Positions 16,732-24,796 of a DNA stretch of 46,180 bases are shown piece after piece. This stretch comes from Euryarchaeota archaeon UBA443 (GTDB lineage: Archaea > Thermoplasmatota > Poseidoniia > Poseidoniales > Poseidoniaceae). The number at the start of each line of letters is the position of its first letter. The first letter of the stretch is position 1. The notes below the pieces were generated by a model. That model was given only the letters and a program-made list of their open reading frames with translations, was not told the origin of the DNA and ran no database searches. The translations under genes were made by a program, and so were the position numbers. The stretch lies in the NCBI GenBank assembly GCA_002499195.1, contig DAKS01000055.1, forward strand, positions 2,951 to 49,130, written 5' to 3'.

Positions 16732-18573
16732 ATGACAAGTTCAGATATCGTGTTCAGAGTTGATGCAACCGATGCTGGAGACCAACGTTTGAGCGTTGAA
16801 ATCGAAGTCAGTGCCCCATTTACTTCGCCCTCGATCAAACTCTCATTTCCACGATGGGTTCCCGGTTCCTATTTCCTCCGTGAGCCAATTCAGCATGTAT
16901 CTCATCTGAAAGCATACGATGAGAACGGGGATCAACTCGATGTCACACGCAAAGATGTTGATTCGATAGTCATCAAAGGAATTCAATCTGTTGCAAAAGT
17001 TTGTATTTCCTACAAACTGCTGTGTGTTGACAACACCGTACGATCTAACCATTTCGATGATACACACCTCCATCTCATGCCTCCATTCACATGGTTTCTT
17101 CCTACTTCGGGAATTGATTCAAGTCGCATGGACATGGTACATAGGATTGAGTTTTCCTTGCCTCCAACATGGAATGTTTCAACACAAATGCGACTTGAAA
17201 ACTCCGAGAAAAAAGGTACTGCTCAACTCCATAGGTTCACAGCAGAACACAGAGATGCATTGCTCGATGGAATTGCTGAATGTAATGCCAACAAAATCCA
17301 AAAATTTACTGTCGGAGGGCGACATCATCACCTGCATTACTGGGATGCAGGAGGCCATACACCAAATGAAATCATGTTAAATCGGTTTATTGAGGATATG
17401 AAAAACATCATTTCAGAACACCACGCACTTTTCGGACCATTAAACGAACCTTATCACACGATTCTACACCTTACTGATGGTGGAAGAGGTGGCCTCGAAC
17501 ATACAAATTCGCAAACCTCGATGGTCCCCCGAACCTCTCTTCAACCGGGTCATGTTGAGGATTATCGTGATCTTGTGAGCCTATTCAGCCATGAATATGT
17601 CCATCAATGGAACGTTAAACGATTGCGTCCAAAACGATTCTTAGACTATGATTTGCAACGTGAAGTCAACACAGATCTGTTGTGGTGGTTTGAAGGAGCA
17701 ACCTCATGGATCGGAGACATCATGTGTTTACGCTCAGGTGCTTGGAGTGCAGAGGATTATTTTGCAGATATGAAGCGTAAACTCAAGCGACATCATACGC
17801 GAAGCGGATCTTCTTGTCAAGCGCTGTGTGAAGCCAGCCATGAGGCATGGATTCACCTCTATAGAGGGCATGCTCACTCGAGAGAAACTCAAATCTCTTA
17901 CTATCTAGAGGGTGAACTTACAATGTTCGCATTGGATGCAGAATTAAGGAAACGATCCAAAGGAGAGACAGGGGTTTGCGATTTGATGAAACTCTTGTAT
18001 GAAAAACACAATATTTACGTTGAAGATTTATCATCAAGAGGAGTTCAATACAACGATATTCGTAGAGCACTTACATCTCTAACAGGTGGACGGCGCCTTG
18101 GTTCATTCCTCGATGCGATCACTAAGGAAGCTGGTAATCTCGATTTGAGCAAAGCGTTTTCACATTTTGGATTGAATTACAAACCATCGGATGAACCGAA
18201 GCGCAAACAGGGAACTGAAACTGTGGTTTGGGAAAATTTTGCTCAAGGCTGGCTTGGAGTTCATGTTCGCTCACAAGGAAACAAACTCAAAGTTACAAGC
18301 CATATGCAGAATTCACCAGTTCGCGAACAATTACAGGTCGGTGACGAAATCATTGCCATCGATGGAATTCGCATCATCAATGCAGAACAATTGAAATCCA
18401 ATCTAAAGGGGAAGGTTGGAACTACAGCTCGCATAATGTATGCTCGCAATTCAGTCATGCATGATATTCTGCTGAATGTGTCGCTCGAACCCAATTATCC
18501 AACCGTTACAACCAGTGATGGAAACCGCTTGTGGAAATCTACTATTCGTTCTCGGCAGCCTGGCTCGGAGTGA
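16732..18573 (+). CDS. M61-family (glycyl aminopeptidase-like) PDZ metallopeptidase
   Basis: This is a 613-residue zinc peptidase without a signal peptide, hence probably cytosolic. The N-terminal beta domain carries the family's PRWVPGSYFLREP motif. The catalytic domain has HEYVHQWNVKRLRP (HExxH with the characteristic W-N-xKR) and the third ligand in WWFEGATSW. A PDZ domain near the C-terminus is seen in GWLGVHVRSQGNKL through LQVGDEIIAIDGIRI. The total length matches M61 enzymes (about 600). Members cleave peptides with N-terminal glycine or alanine; the specificity here is not visible. The 3' end overlaps the convergent SerK-like gene by 32 bp. Confidence 0.92.
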   Translation: MTSSDIVFRVDATDAGDQRLSVEIEVSAPFTSPSIKLSFPRWVPGSYFLREPIQHVSHLKAYDENGDQLDVTRKDVDSIVIKGIQSVAKVCISYKLLCVDNTVRSNHFDDTHLHLMPPFTWFLPTSGIDSSRMDMVHRIEFSLPPTWNVSTQMRLENSEKKGTAQLHRFTAEHRDALLDGIAECNANKIQKFTVGGRHHHLHYWDAGGHTPNEIMLNRFIEDMKNIISEHHALFGPLNEPYHTILHLTDGGRGGLEHTNSQTSMVPRTSLQPGHVEDYRDLVSLFSHEYVHQWNVKRLRPKRFLDYDLQREVNTDLLWWFEGATSWIGDIMCLRSGAWSAEDYFADMKRKLKRHHTRSGSSCQALCEASHEAWIHLYRGHAHSRETQISYYLEGELTMFALDAELRKRSKGETGVCDLMKLLYEKHNIYVEDLSSRGVQYNDIRRALTSLTGGRRLGSFLDAITKEAGNLDLSKAFSHFGLNYKPSDEPKRKQGTETVVWENFAQGWLGVHVRSQGNKLKVTSHMQNSPVREQLQVGDEIIAIDGIRIINAEQLKSNLKGKVGTTARIMYARNSVMHDILLNVSLEPNYPTVTTSDGNRLWKSTIRSRQPGSE

Positions 18574-18985
18574 GTAGTGATAGTCTCTTCAATGAGACGT
18601 GGATTGGTGGCAAATGATCCGATGTGCGGTGTCGAGTGGTTTTGGCAGGGTAGAGATTTGCAGAAAGAGCCATATCAATGACTTCTTGCTTTGAAATTGA
18701 CTCAAGTTTTGAGGCAGGCCATAGTTCCAATTCAACTGAAGAATCGTCTAGATAATCGATGCATACAACAGGAATACGAGCAAGTTCCAAACGTTGAGCA
18801 ACTGCTAAGCGGTGATGTCCATCTAGAACCGTTCCCGTTGCCTTATCTACAATGAGTGGCTTGGTAAACCCGTCCCATTTCAGTGTCATTTCGAGGAGTT
18901 TTTCCATATTCTTGGGTTTGATTTCCTCATGAGCCTTGAGCCACTCGACGGGTACCAGCCGCACGTCATCTTCGCTCCAAGACAT
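18542..18985 (-). CDS. ParB/Srx-fold protein, SerK-like (candidate ADP-dependent serine kinase)
   Basis: This small protein of about 147 residues has a ParB N-terminal-like fold. VLDGHHRLAVAQRL is the nucleotide-binding helix motif, LKAHEEI precedes it, and a C-terminal YPAKTTRH element follows. The combination of HEE-, DGHHR and (P)xKTTRH resembles, from memory, the archaeal free-serine kinase SerK, which makes O-phosphoserine from serine and ADP for cysteine synthesis. It lacks the DNA-binding part of chromosomal ParB, so partitioning is unlikely. I chose the ATG at 18985; a start at 19006 adds seven residues. The AT-rich CATTAT at about 19009-19014 is 26 bases upstream of 18985, consistent with a leaderless message. 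The kinase assignment is inference. Confidence 0.65.
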   Translation of the reverse strand: MSWSEDDVRLVPVEWLKAHEEIKPKNMEKLLEMTLKWDGFTKPLIVDKATGTVLDGHHRLAVAQRLELARIPVVCIDYLDDSSVELELWPASKLESISKQEVIDMALSANLYPAKTTRHRTSDHLPPIHVSLKRLSLLTPSQAAENE

Positions 18986-19026
18986 GCTTATTCCAACCGA
19001 ATCCACAGGATAATGCTTTGTCTTAC

Positions 19027-20367
19027 ATGGACACGGAAGGATTGGTGTCGAACATGGACCCTGCGCGCGGAATGGAAGAATTGCCCCTTCTTCCTGCTCT
19101 TTCTTCCATGGTCAAACTTATTCCAAAGAGTTTGATTGAAATTTTGGACTGGTTCGTCGAAAATGATTCCCACGCGTGGATTGTTGGAGGAGCAAATCGC
19201 AATGCTCTATTGGGCACGAGTGTCAACGAATTCGATCTCGCCACAACCATGACTCCAGATGAGATGAAAACCTATCCTGATACAATCCCAACTGGAGAGC
19301 GGTATGGAACCATTACATTTCGAAATCGGGGGGATTGTTATGAAATTACGACATTGCGAACAGAATCTGGTTACAATGACGGCCGTAGACCAGATGAAGT
19401 TGAATGGGGTGATTCACTTCTTGTTGATCTTTCTCGTCGTGATTTGACCATGAACTCAATTGCAGTCAATGTCTCCAAAAAGGTGTATTACGACCCTTTC
19501 AATGGGTGTGAAGACCTGCAAAAACGGCTAATTCGATCGGTTGGTGAACCGAGCAAACGACTCTCTGAGGATGCTTTGCGTATTTTGCGGTCTTACCGAT
19601 TTATGGATCAGGGTACTGCAGGAATCTGGTGGCCTGAAAAACAGCTTGCTGACGCTCTTCGCCAAACAAAGCCAATGCTCGATCTTATTGCATCTGAGCG
19701 TATTTGGTCTGAATTCAAAAGAATTCTTCTAGGAAAACATGCATCTGAAATTGTCCAACGAATGGCTAATGATGGAATCCTAAAGCAGCTTTTTGGAATT
19801 GATTGGATGCAAGATGATGTTCAAATTGAACTTCTAAACCATATCGAAGGCGATGATGTCATCGACCGATTGGTTGTAATGATGCGAGATTTTAGTACCA
19901 AAGATTGTGAACATTTATCTGTTAAACTTAGACTAAGTGGTACAGAAAAAAAGAATCTCATCCGCCGTCACTCAATAATGGGGCAAATACCAGAAAATAT
20001 GGATTCATCTATGCGGGTTTATGCTGTTGCAATCGGAGAGTGGAGTTACCAACACCTGCGCCTAGAGAGAATGTTTGCTCAACATGATGCTTCACTCAAT
20101 TACAGCGTAGAGGATTTGCAACAACTAATTGATCGATTGATGAACCTCAAGATAGATTTCCAAGTCGAACCATTGGCAGGAGGGGAATACATTATGCAAC
20201 AAACAAACATGCCACAAGGACCTAAATTAGGCGCACTGAAAGCATGGCTTTTCTATGAGCAAGTCGCTCGTAATCTTCAATCAATCGATGAGATAGATAC
20301 CCTTCTTTGCACACTTTCTTGGCAAACAGAGGATACGTCACGTTGGCCAAAACTTCAATTCCCCTGA
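19027..20367 (+). CDS. CCA-adding / poly(A) polymerase-type nucleotidyltransferase (class II-like)
   Basis: This protein of about 446 residues has the head of class II (bacterial-type) tRNA nucleotidyltransferases: VGGANRNALLG (family GGxxRD), EFDLAT (family DxD), the YEITTLRTE strand, a GRRPDEVEWG turn, DLSRRDLTMNSIA, and the nucleotide-selecting SEDALRILRSYRF. A helical tRNA-binding tail follows. The first catalytic aspartate is Glu here and the D after GGxxR is Asn, which may alter metal binding. Archaea normally use the unrelated class I CCA enzyme, so this is either an acquired CCA/poly(A) enzyme or a relative with a different RNA task. Possible starts are TTG 19018, ATG 19027 and ATG 19054; none has a ribosome binding site. 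Confidence 0.82.
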   Translation: MDTEGLVSNMDPARGMEELPLLPALSSMVKLIPKSLIEILDWFVENDSHAWIVGGANRNALLGTSVNEFDLATTMTPDEMKTYPDTIPTGERYGTITFRNRGDCYEITTLRTESGYNDGRRPDEVEWGDSLLVDLSRRDLTMNSIAVNVSKKVYYDPFNGCEDLQKRLIRSVGEPSKRLSEDALRILRSYRFMDQGTAGIWWPEKQLADALRQTKPMLDLIASERIWSEFKRILLGKHASEIVQRMANDGILKQLFGIDWMQDDVQIELLNHIEGDDVIDRLVVMMRDFSTKDCEHLSVKLRLSGTEKKNLIRRHSIMGQIPENMDSSMRVYAVAIGEWSYQHLRLERMFAQHDASLNYSVEDLQQLIDRLMNLKIDFQVEPLAGGEYIMQQTNMPQGPKLGALKAWLFYEQVARNLQSIDEIDTLLCTLSWQTEDTSRWPKLQFP

Positions 20368-20409
20368 CCTGATAGTCCAAACATACCGAGATGGTTAGGG
20401 CGTGAATGA

Positions 20410-21336
20410 ATGTCTGTTAAACAAGCACTCCAAGCAAGAATGGAACAACACATAAATGAAATGGTAACCACCAATCCTATGATTGGTCAATTGAATACTC
20501 AATTTACGAGTTGGCTTCTTGGTTCCGGATTAACCGGAGCAGAAATTATCAAAATGATTGATTCAAACATGGATGCTGTTATTCAACCTATCGAACTTTC
20601 AGATGCTCTCGAAAAGACAACAGGTACGCAGCCTCCTGGCTGGGTCATAAACGGTCTTATGTCCGTTCTAGATATGGACAAAGATGGAAACGTCACCGTT
20701 GCTGACCTCCACACTTACTTCGAAGCTATCGGATTGCCGAGCGGAATAGAAGAACCTCAGGAACCTGAACCTGAAGAAGATGAATTCGAAGATCTCAACC
20801 AAGAATTAGAGGACGAAGCAAGAAAGCAAGCTGAGGAACTAATTAAGCAACAGGAGGCTGAAAAACAGCGATTATTGGAAGAACAGGAAGCAAAGGAAGC
20901 TGCTGAACGTGAAGCCGCTGAACAAGCGAAGCGAGAGGAAGAGGCTGCAAAAACAAAGCCTGAACCAATACTTCTCGAAGAGGATGGAACTCCAATCGAT
21001 CATGCTCGATTTATCGAATTGCTAGAAGGAATGAAACTTAGCAGTGAACGCCGTAATGCAATTGCTCAGTCACCAACCCAATCATGTAAGATACAAATCA
21101 AATCTATCGAGAAGACACTTATCGGTAAAGGATCATTGAAAAATGGTATGACCGTTATCGGTAAACTCGGTGGAGAACATGACATTGAAGTCGAATTAAG
21201 ACTCCCTTCTGAGGCAACAGAGCGTGTTATGTCGTTTCAGCCGAATCACATGATTGAAGCCGAGGCTCAAATCTGTGACTGGAATGTTGGTCGAAAGCGA
21301 GCCGTTCTTGGCGCAACGAGTTTTGATTACCTATAG
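20410..21336 (+). CDS. EF-hand and coiled-coil hypothetical protein
   Basis: This 308-residue soluble protein has three parts. The N-terminal region (about 1-115) holds a calcium-binding-type loop, DMDKDGNVTVADL, at about residues 94-106. The middle (about 120-180) is a highly charged Glu/Lys/Ala-rich coiled coil. The C-terminal domain (about 195-308) is beta-rich (KIQIKSIEKTLIGKG, NGMTVIGKLGGEHDIEVEL) and unrecognised. No signal peptide or membrane segment is visible. It follows the nucleotidyltransferase on the same strand after 42 bases and overlaps the convergent acyl-CoA dehydrogenase by 6 bp. Calcium sensing is suggested by the loop only. Confidence 0.7.
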   Translation: MSVKQALQARMEQHINEMVTTNPMIGQLNTQFTSWLLGSGLTGAEIIKMIDSNMDAVIQPIELSDALEKTTGTQPPGWVINGLMSVLDMDKDGNVTVADLHTYFEAIGLPSGIEEPQEPEPEEDEFEDLNQELEDEARKQAEELIKQQEAEKQRLLEEQEAKEAAEREAAEQAKREEEAAKTKPEPILLEEDGTPIDHARFIELLEGMKLSSERRNAIAQSPTQSCKIQIKSIEKTLIGKGSLKNGMTVIGKLGGEHDIEVELRLPSEATERVMSFQPNHMIEAEAQICDWNVGRKRAVLGATSFDYL

Positions 21337-22500
21337 AAGGCTTCGAGCGACTACAATGCGTTGCACTTCTTGCGTACCTTCGTAGATTTGTGTAATCTTT
21401 GCATCTCTGAAAAACCGTTCAACTGGGAACTCTTTGGTGTATCCATATCCGCCATGAATTTGAACAGCACGTTCTGAGACCCACATTGCAGTATCTCCAG
21501 CGTATAGTTTGGCCATGCTTGCTTCCTTACTATGCCGTGGCCCATTGTTCTCGTAATGTTGTTGCTTAGACCAGGATGCCTTGTACACCAATAGTCTAGC
21601 AGCATCAATACGTGTCGCCATATCAGCAAGATATCCCATAATCATCTGGTGATGAGCGATCGGTTTTCCAAATGCTTCACGCTCATGAGCATATTTTAGC
21701 GATGCTTCGTATGCTCCTTGAGCGATTCCAAGTGCTTGCGCAGCGATACCAATGCGTGAGTTGTCAAGAGCATTCATGGCGATAGGAAATCCGTTTCCTG
21801 CACCTTTGATGACATTTTCAACAGGAACTTTACAATCTTCCAAAACAAGCGTACATGTGTCTGAGGACCGAATTCCAAGCTTGTCTTCTTTCTTACCAAC
21901 AGAAAATCCTTCGTATGAAGAATCGACAATAAATGCGGTAGTTCCTCCGTGCTTCTTTACACCGTAATCGGGATGATCAACATCTTTTGCAAACAAAACG
22001 ATGATTTTTGCTTGCACTCCGTTCGTCACCCACATCTTTTCACCATTGAGAAGGTAATGAGAACCATCATCAGAGAGTTTTGCCTTGCAAGACATAGCTG
22101 CGGCATCCGTCCCAGCACCTGCTTCCGAAAGTGAGTATGCGCCTACTTCGCCTTCTGCAAGCCTAGTAAGATACTTTTCTTTCTGATAATCATCACCATG
22201 AAGTGCGATGGTTTTAGCACACAATCCAACATGAACACAAAACATAACCGAGAAGGAAGGATCAACACGAGCCAACTCTTCGACGATAATCGACTCTGAA
22301 ATATCGTCAACTGGCATACCGCCATACTTTTCTGGAATAGTAACGCCCTGTAAACCAAGTTCTAGGAACTGTTGCCACTCTTCCGAAGGAGGAGTCTGAG
22401 TCTGATCCCGATGCTCTACGGTAGGTGCGAGAACTGTTTCGGCAAAATCACGAACCATTTCTCGAATCATGTCTTGTTCGTCGGTTGCTTTGAAGTCCAT
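21331..22500 (-). CDS. Acyl-CoA dehydrogenase
   Basis: This 389-residue FAD enzyme introduces the alpha-beta double bond in acyl-CoA. The three ACAD domains are complete: N-terminal helices, the beta domain with YSLSEAGAGTDAAAM and MWVTNG (FAD and substrate contacts), and the C-terminal helical domain with REAFGKPIAHHQ and the catalytic glutamate in QIYEGTQEVQR. The position of that Glu is typical of short/medium-chain and glutaryl- or isobutyryl-type enzymes; chain length cannot be read. It would work in fatty-acid or branched-chain amino-acid breakdown. It is monocistronic, with GGTGAG just before the ATG, and is divergent from the GcvH-like gene. Confidence 0.95.
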   Translation of the reverse strand: MDFKATDEQDMIREMVRDFAETVLAPTVEHRDQTQTPPSEEWQQFLELGLQGVTIPEKYGGMPVDDISESIIVEELARVDPSFSVMFCVHVGLCAKTIALHGDDYQKEKYLTRLAEGEVGAYSLSEAGAGTDAAAMSCKAKLSDDGSHYLLNGEKMWVTNGVQAKIIVLFAKDVDHPDYGVKKHGGTTAFIVDSSYEGFSVGKKEDKLGIRSSDTCTLVLEDCKVPVENVIKGAGNGFPIAMNALDNSRIGIAAQALGIAQGAYEASLKYAHEREAFGKPIAHHQMIMGYLADMATRIDAARLLVYKASWSKQQHYENNGPRHSKEASMAKLYAGDTAMWVSERAVQIHGGYGYTKEFPVERFFRDAKITQIYEGTQEVQRIVVARSLL

Positions 22501-22619
22501 CTTCTCACCGGTAGCATCTAAGAGAGGCTCTCACTTAATGGATGTGCTATGACCATATCACTACAAAAATAGCGATGATTCATATAGGAGATGTTTGAGC
22601 CGCGTATAGGTGATGTTAC

Positions 22620-23024
22620 TTGGACGAAGAAGTAGTTGAATTTAATGTTGCACATAATAGAAAGTACTCGATTGACCACCTTTGGTATCAGGAAAAAGAT
22701 GATGAAAAGATCATGGTCGGTATCAGTGAATACTTAGGCGTCGAAATCGGAGAGGTTCTCCGAGTTATTCTCCCACAAGCTGAAACCATCGTCGATGAAG
22801 GACAGGACATGTTCTCACTTTGGACCGCTGACGACAAGCTCGCTTTTACAGCACCCTTTTCTGGAACGATTACAGAAGTTAATGGAGAGGTTGAAATCAA
22901 TCCTGATCTTGTCAACGAATCCGCTTATGATCTAGGTTGGATTTTAGTTCTTCAACCGTTCCAATTTGACATGGAGAATCTGCTCGAACCTGATGAATAC
23001 GTCGAGTATATATCCGAACTTTGA
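22620..23024 (+). CDS. GcvH-like protein lacking the lipoyl lysine
   Basis: This 134-residue protein has the full glycine-cleavage H protein fold: KYSIDHLWYQ (family YTxEHEW), VGISEYL, IGEVLRVILPQ, the hairpin TAPFSGTITEVN, and the C-terminal NPDLVNESAYDLGWIL with LLEPDEYVEYI. In ordinary GcvH the ESVKA hairpin carries the lipoylated lysine. Ungapped alignment from the preceding glycine to APxSG puts Asp71 at that place (TADDK), with the only nearby lysine two residues later. It is therefore probably not lipoylated in the usual way and may not be a true GcvH. The start is TTG at 22620, preceded by AGGTGATG. It heads a tight operon with hpt, dph2 and orc1. No P, T or L protein gene is in view. 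Confidence 0.82.
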   Translation: MDEEVVEFNVAHNRKYSIDHLWYQEKDDEKIMVGISEYLGVEIGEVLRVILPQAETIVDEGQDMFSLWTADDKLAFTAPFSGTITEVNGEVEINPDLVNESAYDLGWILVLQPFQFDMENLLEPDEYVEYISEL

Positions 23025-23040
23025 TTTTTGAAGTGGAAAC

Positions 23041-23622
23041 ATGTCAAATTCGTTGCAGCGATTGAAAGAATCACTCCTCGCCGCACCCATCATTTGGAAA
23101 GGTGATTATCCATATTTTATCCATCCCTTGACAGATGGAGTACCTCGACTAGATCCTTCAGTTCTTACGGCCGTTGTCGAACTGATTGAAGCAGCGGTTG
23201 ATTGGGAATCGGTAGACCTTGTACTTGGTATCGAAGCGATGGGGCTACCACTTACCAGTCCACTATCTATGAGAAACAACAAACCTCAGGTAGTCGTCCG
23301 AAAACGCTCATACGGTCTTGAAGGCGAAGTTACTATTGATCAATCGACTGGTTACTCAAAAGGTACGATGTACCTCAATGACATAAACGAGGGCGAACGT
23401 GTCCTAATTGTCGATGATGTTCTCTCGACAGGAGGAACACTCGATGCCATCATCAAAGGTGTCGAAACATTGGGCGCACAGATTGAATCGGTTGTCGTTG
23501 TGGTCGAGAAAGGACCTGGACTTGGACAATTGCAAGAAAAGTATCCACACATTGAGATTTCATCCATTATTCGGCTCGAAATGGACGGAGAGAAGGTCGT
23601 ACTTCTCGACGAGGTGATTTGA
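23041..23622 (+). CDS. hpt: Hypoxanthine/guanine phosphoribosyltransferase (archaeal Hpt type)
   Basis: This 193-residue type I phosphoribosyltransferase salvages purine bases to nucleotides with PRPP. The archaeal HGPRTase landmarks are clear: LKESLLAAPIIWKGDYPYF at the N-terminus, VLGIEAMGLPL, VVVRKRSYGLEGEV, GYSKG, and the PRPP-binding loop VLIVDDVLSTGGT. Length and order match archaeal Hpt rather than Apt or GfcR. The spacing is 16 bases after the GcvH-like gene, with AGTGG before the ATG, and its TGA overlaps the ATG of dph2. Confidence 0.9.
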   Translation: MSNSLQRLKESLLAAPIIWKGDYPYFIHPLTDGVPRLDPSVLTAVVELIEAAVDWESVDLVLGIEAMGLPLTSPLSMRNNKPQVVVRKRSYGLEGEVTIDQSTGYSKGTMYLNDINEGERVLIVDDVLSTGGTLDAIIKGVETLGAQIESVVVVVEKGPGLGQLQEKYPHIEISSIIRLEMDGEKVVLLDEVI

Positions 23623-24728
23623 TGGATTTAGACAGACACGATTTCCAACTAGAGGAGTTGATTGAACGCATTCAGAAAAATGACAACAGGCTTGTTGCCC
23701 TTCAAGTTCCTGAAGGTTTGAAGATGCAAGCATTGGAGATGATGGATGAAATCGAATCGGGTTCAGGGGCAAAAGTGGTCCTAGCTGCTGATCCGTGTTA
23801 TGGTGCATGTGACCTTGTTCACGATAAAATGAAGATGATGGGAGTTGAACTTGTTGCCCATATGGGACATTCTCAAATGAATATCGATTCTGGAATGCCA
23901 ACACAATTCATCGATGTTACCTACGATGGCGATCCTGAACTGGCGCCAGTGCTTCCAATGCTAAATGCCCATCTTCAAATCGCTAAGAATCGAATGGCGG
24001 AGCAGCCTGCAGATGAATTGACCGAAGAACAAGCACAGGAACGATTCATGGATGCTGTCGGGCGTATGACTCCTCTGAAAGATACTAAATTAGGATTGGT
24101 TGGAAGTATCCAACACTTGCATCTTCTTCCAGATTTCCATGAGCGGCTTGAACAAGCTGGTTTTGATGTTACTATTCCGATGGGTGGAGCACGCCTTACC
24201 TTCCCTGGACAAGTTCTTGGATGCAACTATTCAGGTGATGATGATACCATTGGACACTACCTATTCCTCGGCAGTGGTGACTTCCACCCGATTGGTTTAG
24301 TGCTCCATACTGGAAAACCACTTGCTATGCTCGACCCTTACTCAGGTGATGCAATAGAGATGTCCTTTGAGCGAATTGAGCGTATTCTTCGCCAAAGATT
24401 TGGTTTGATCATGTCCTCAATGGACGCTCAAAAATTTGGAATACTCATCGGTGAAAAGCCGGGACAGATGCGAAGAACCCTCGCTTTGCGAATGAAGCGA
24501 TTACTTGAGAAACATGGAAAGAAAGGTTACCTACTTGCACTAGAACATGTCGGCCCTGAATTGATTGATTTCTACCCCGTAGATGCCTTTGTCAACACTG
24601 CTTGCCCACGAATTGCCATCGATGATGCCGTAAAATACGCTAAGCCACTCATCACCCCATTTGAACTCGAAGTCGCTCTTGGAGAAAAGAAATGGGAACT
24701 TGGATATCAGTTCGATGAAATCCCTTGA
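23622..24728 (+). CDS. dph2: Diphthamide synthase Dph2 (3-amino-3-carboxypropyl transferase)
   Basis: This protein makes the first step of diphthamide on elongation factor 2, transferring the 3-amino-3-carboxypropyl group of S-adenosylmethionine to a histidine with a radical [4Fe-4S] mechanism. The three cluster cysteines are seen: Cys59 in DPCYGAC, Cys201 in LGCNYS and Cys328 in NTACPRIAIDD. Its 368 residues are slightly more than in Pyrococcus because of an acidic insertion at about 126-150. The start ATG at 23622 overlaps the hpt stop and follows GAGGTGAT. Archaea have a single Dph2 homodimer, so this one gene suffices for the step. Confidence 0.95.
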   Translation: MDLDRHDFQLEELIERIQKNDNRLVALQVPEGLKMQALEMMDEIESGSGAKVVLAADPCYGACDLVHDKMKMMGVELVAHMGHSQMNIDSGMPTQFIDVTYDGDPELAPVLPMLNAHLQIAKNRMAEQPADELTEEQAQERFMDAVGRMTPLKDTKLGLVGSIQHLHLLPDFHERLEQAGFDVTIPMGGARLTFPGQVLGCNYSGDDDTIGHYLFLGSGDFHPIGLVLHTGKPLAMLDPYSGDAIEMSFERIERILRQRFGLIMSSMDAQKFGILIGEKPGQMRRTLALRMKRLLEKHGKKGYLLALEHVGPELIDFYPVDAFVNTACPRIAIDDAVKYAKPLITPFELEVALGEKKWELGYQFDEIP

Positions 24729-24738
24729 ACTTTGACTC

Positions 24739-24755
24739 CTTTACGCTTTGTAAAG
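24739..24755. promoter_or_regulatory. Inverted repeat upstream of orc1
   Basis: CTTTAC and GTAAAG are a perfect 6-bp inverted repeat separated by five bases. It lies between the dph2 stop and the likely orc1 ATG at 24797, within a frame that would otherwise encode an N-terminal extension. It could be an operator for autoregulation of the initiator gene, or chance. Confidence 0.25.
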
Positions 24756-24796
24756 AGCGAGTGTTCAAGAACGGTTGGCTTCAAGATGCAATCAGC

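Noticed and set aside
18542..18985. Chromosome-partition ParB
   Set aside because: Only the small N-terminal-like fold is present, there is no DNA-binding helix domain and no parA nearby; the SerK-like reading fits better.
20761..20960. Low-complexity GAA/GCA-rich stretch taken as a DNA repeat
   Set aside because: It codes for the charged coiled coil of the EF-hand protein and has no exact repeated unit.
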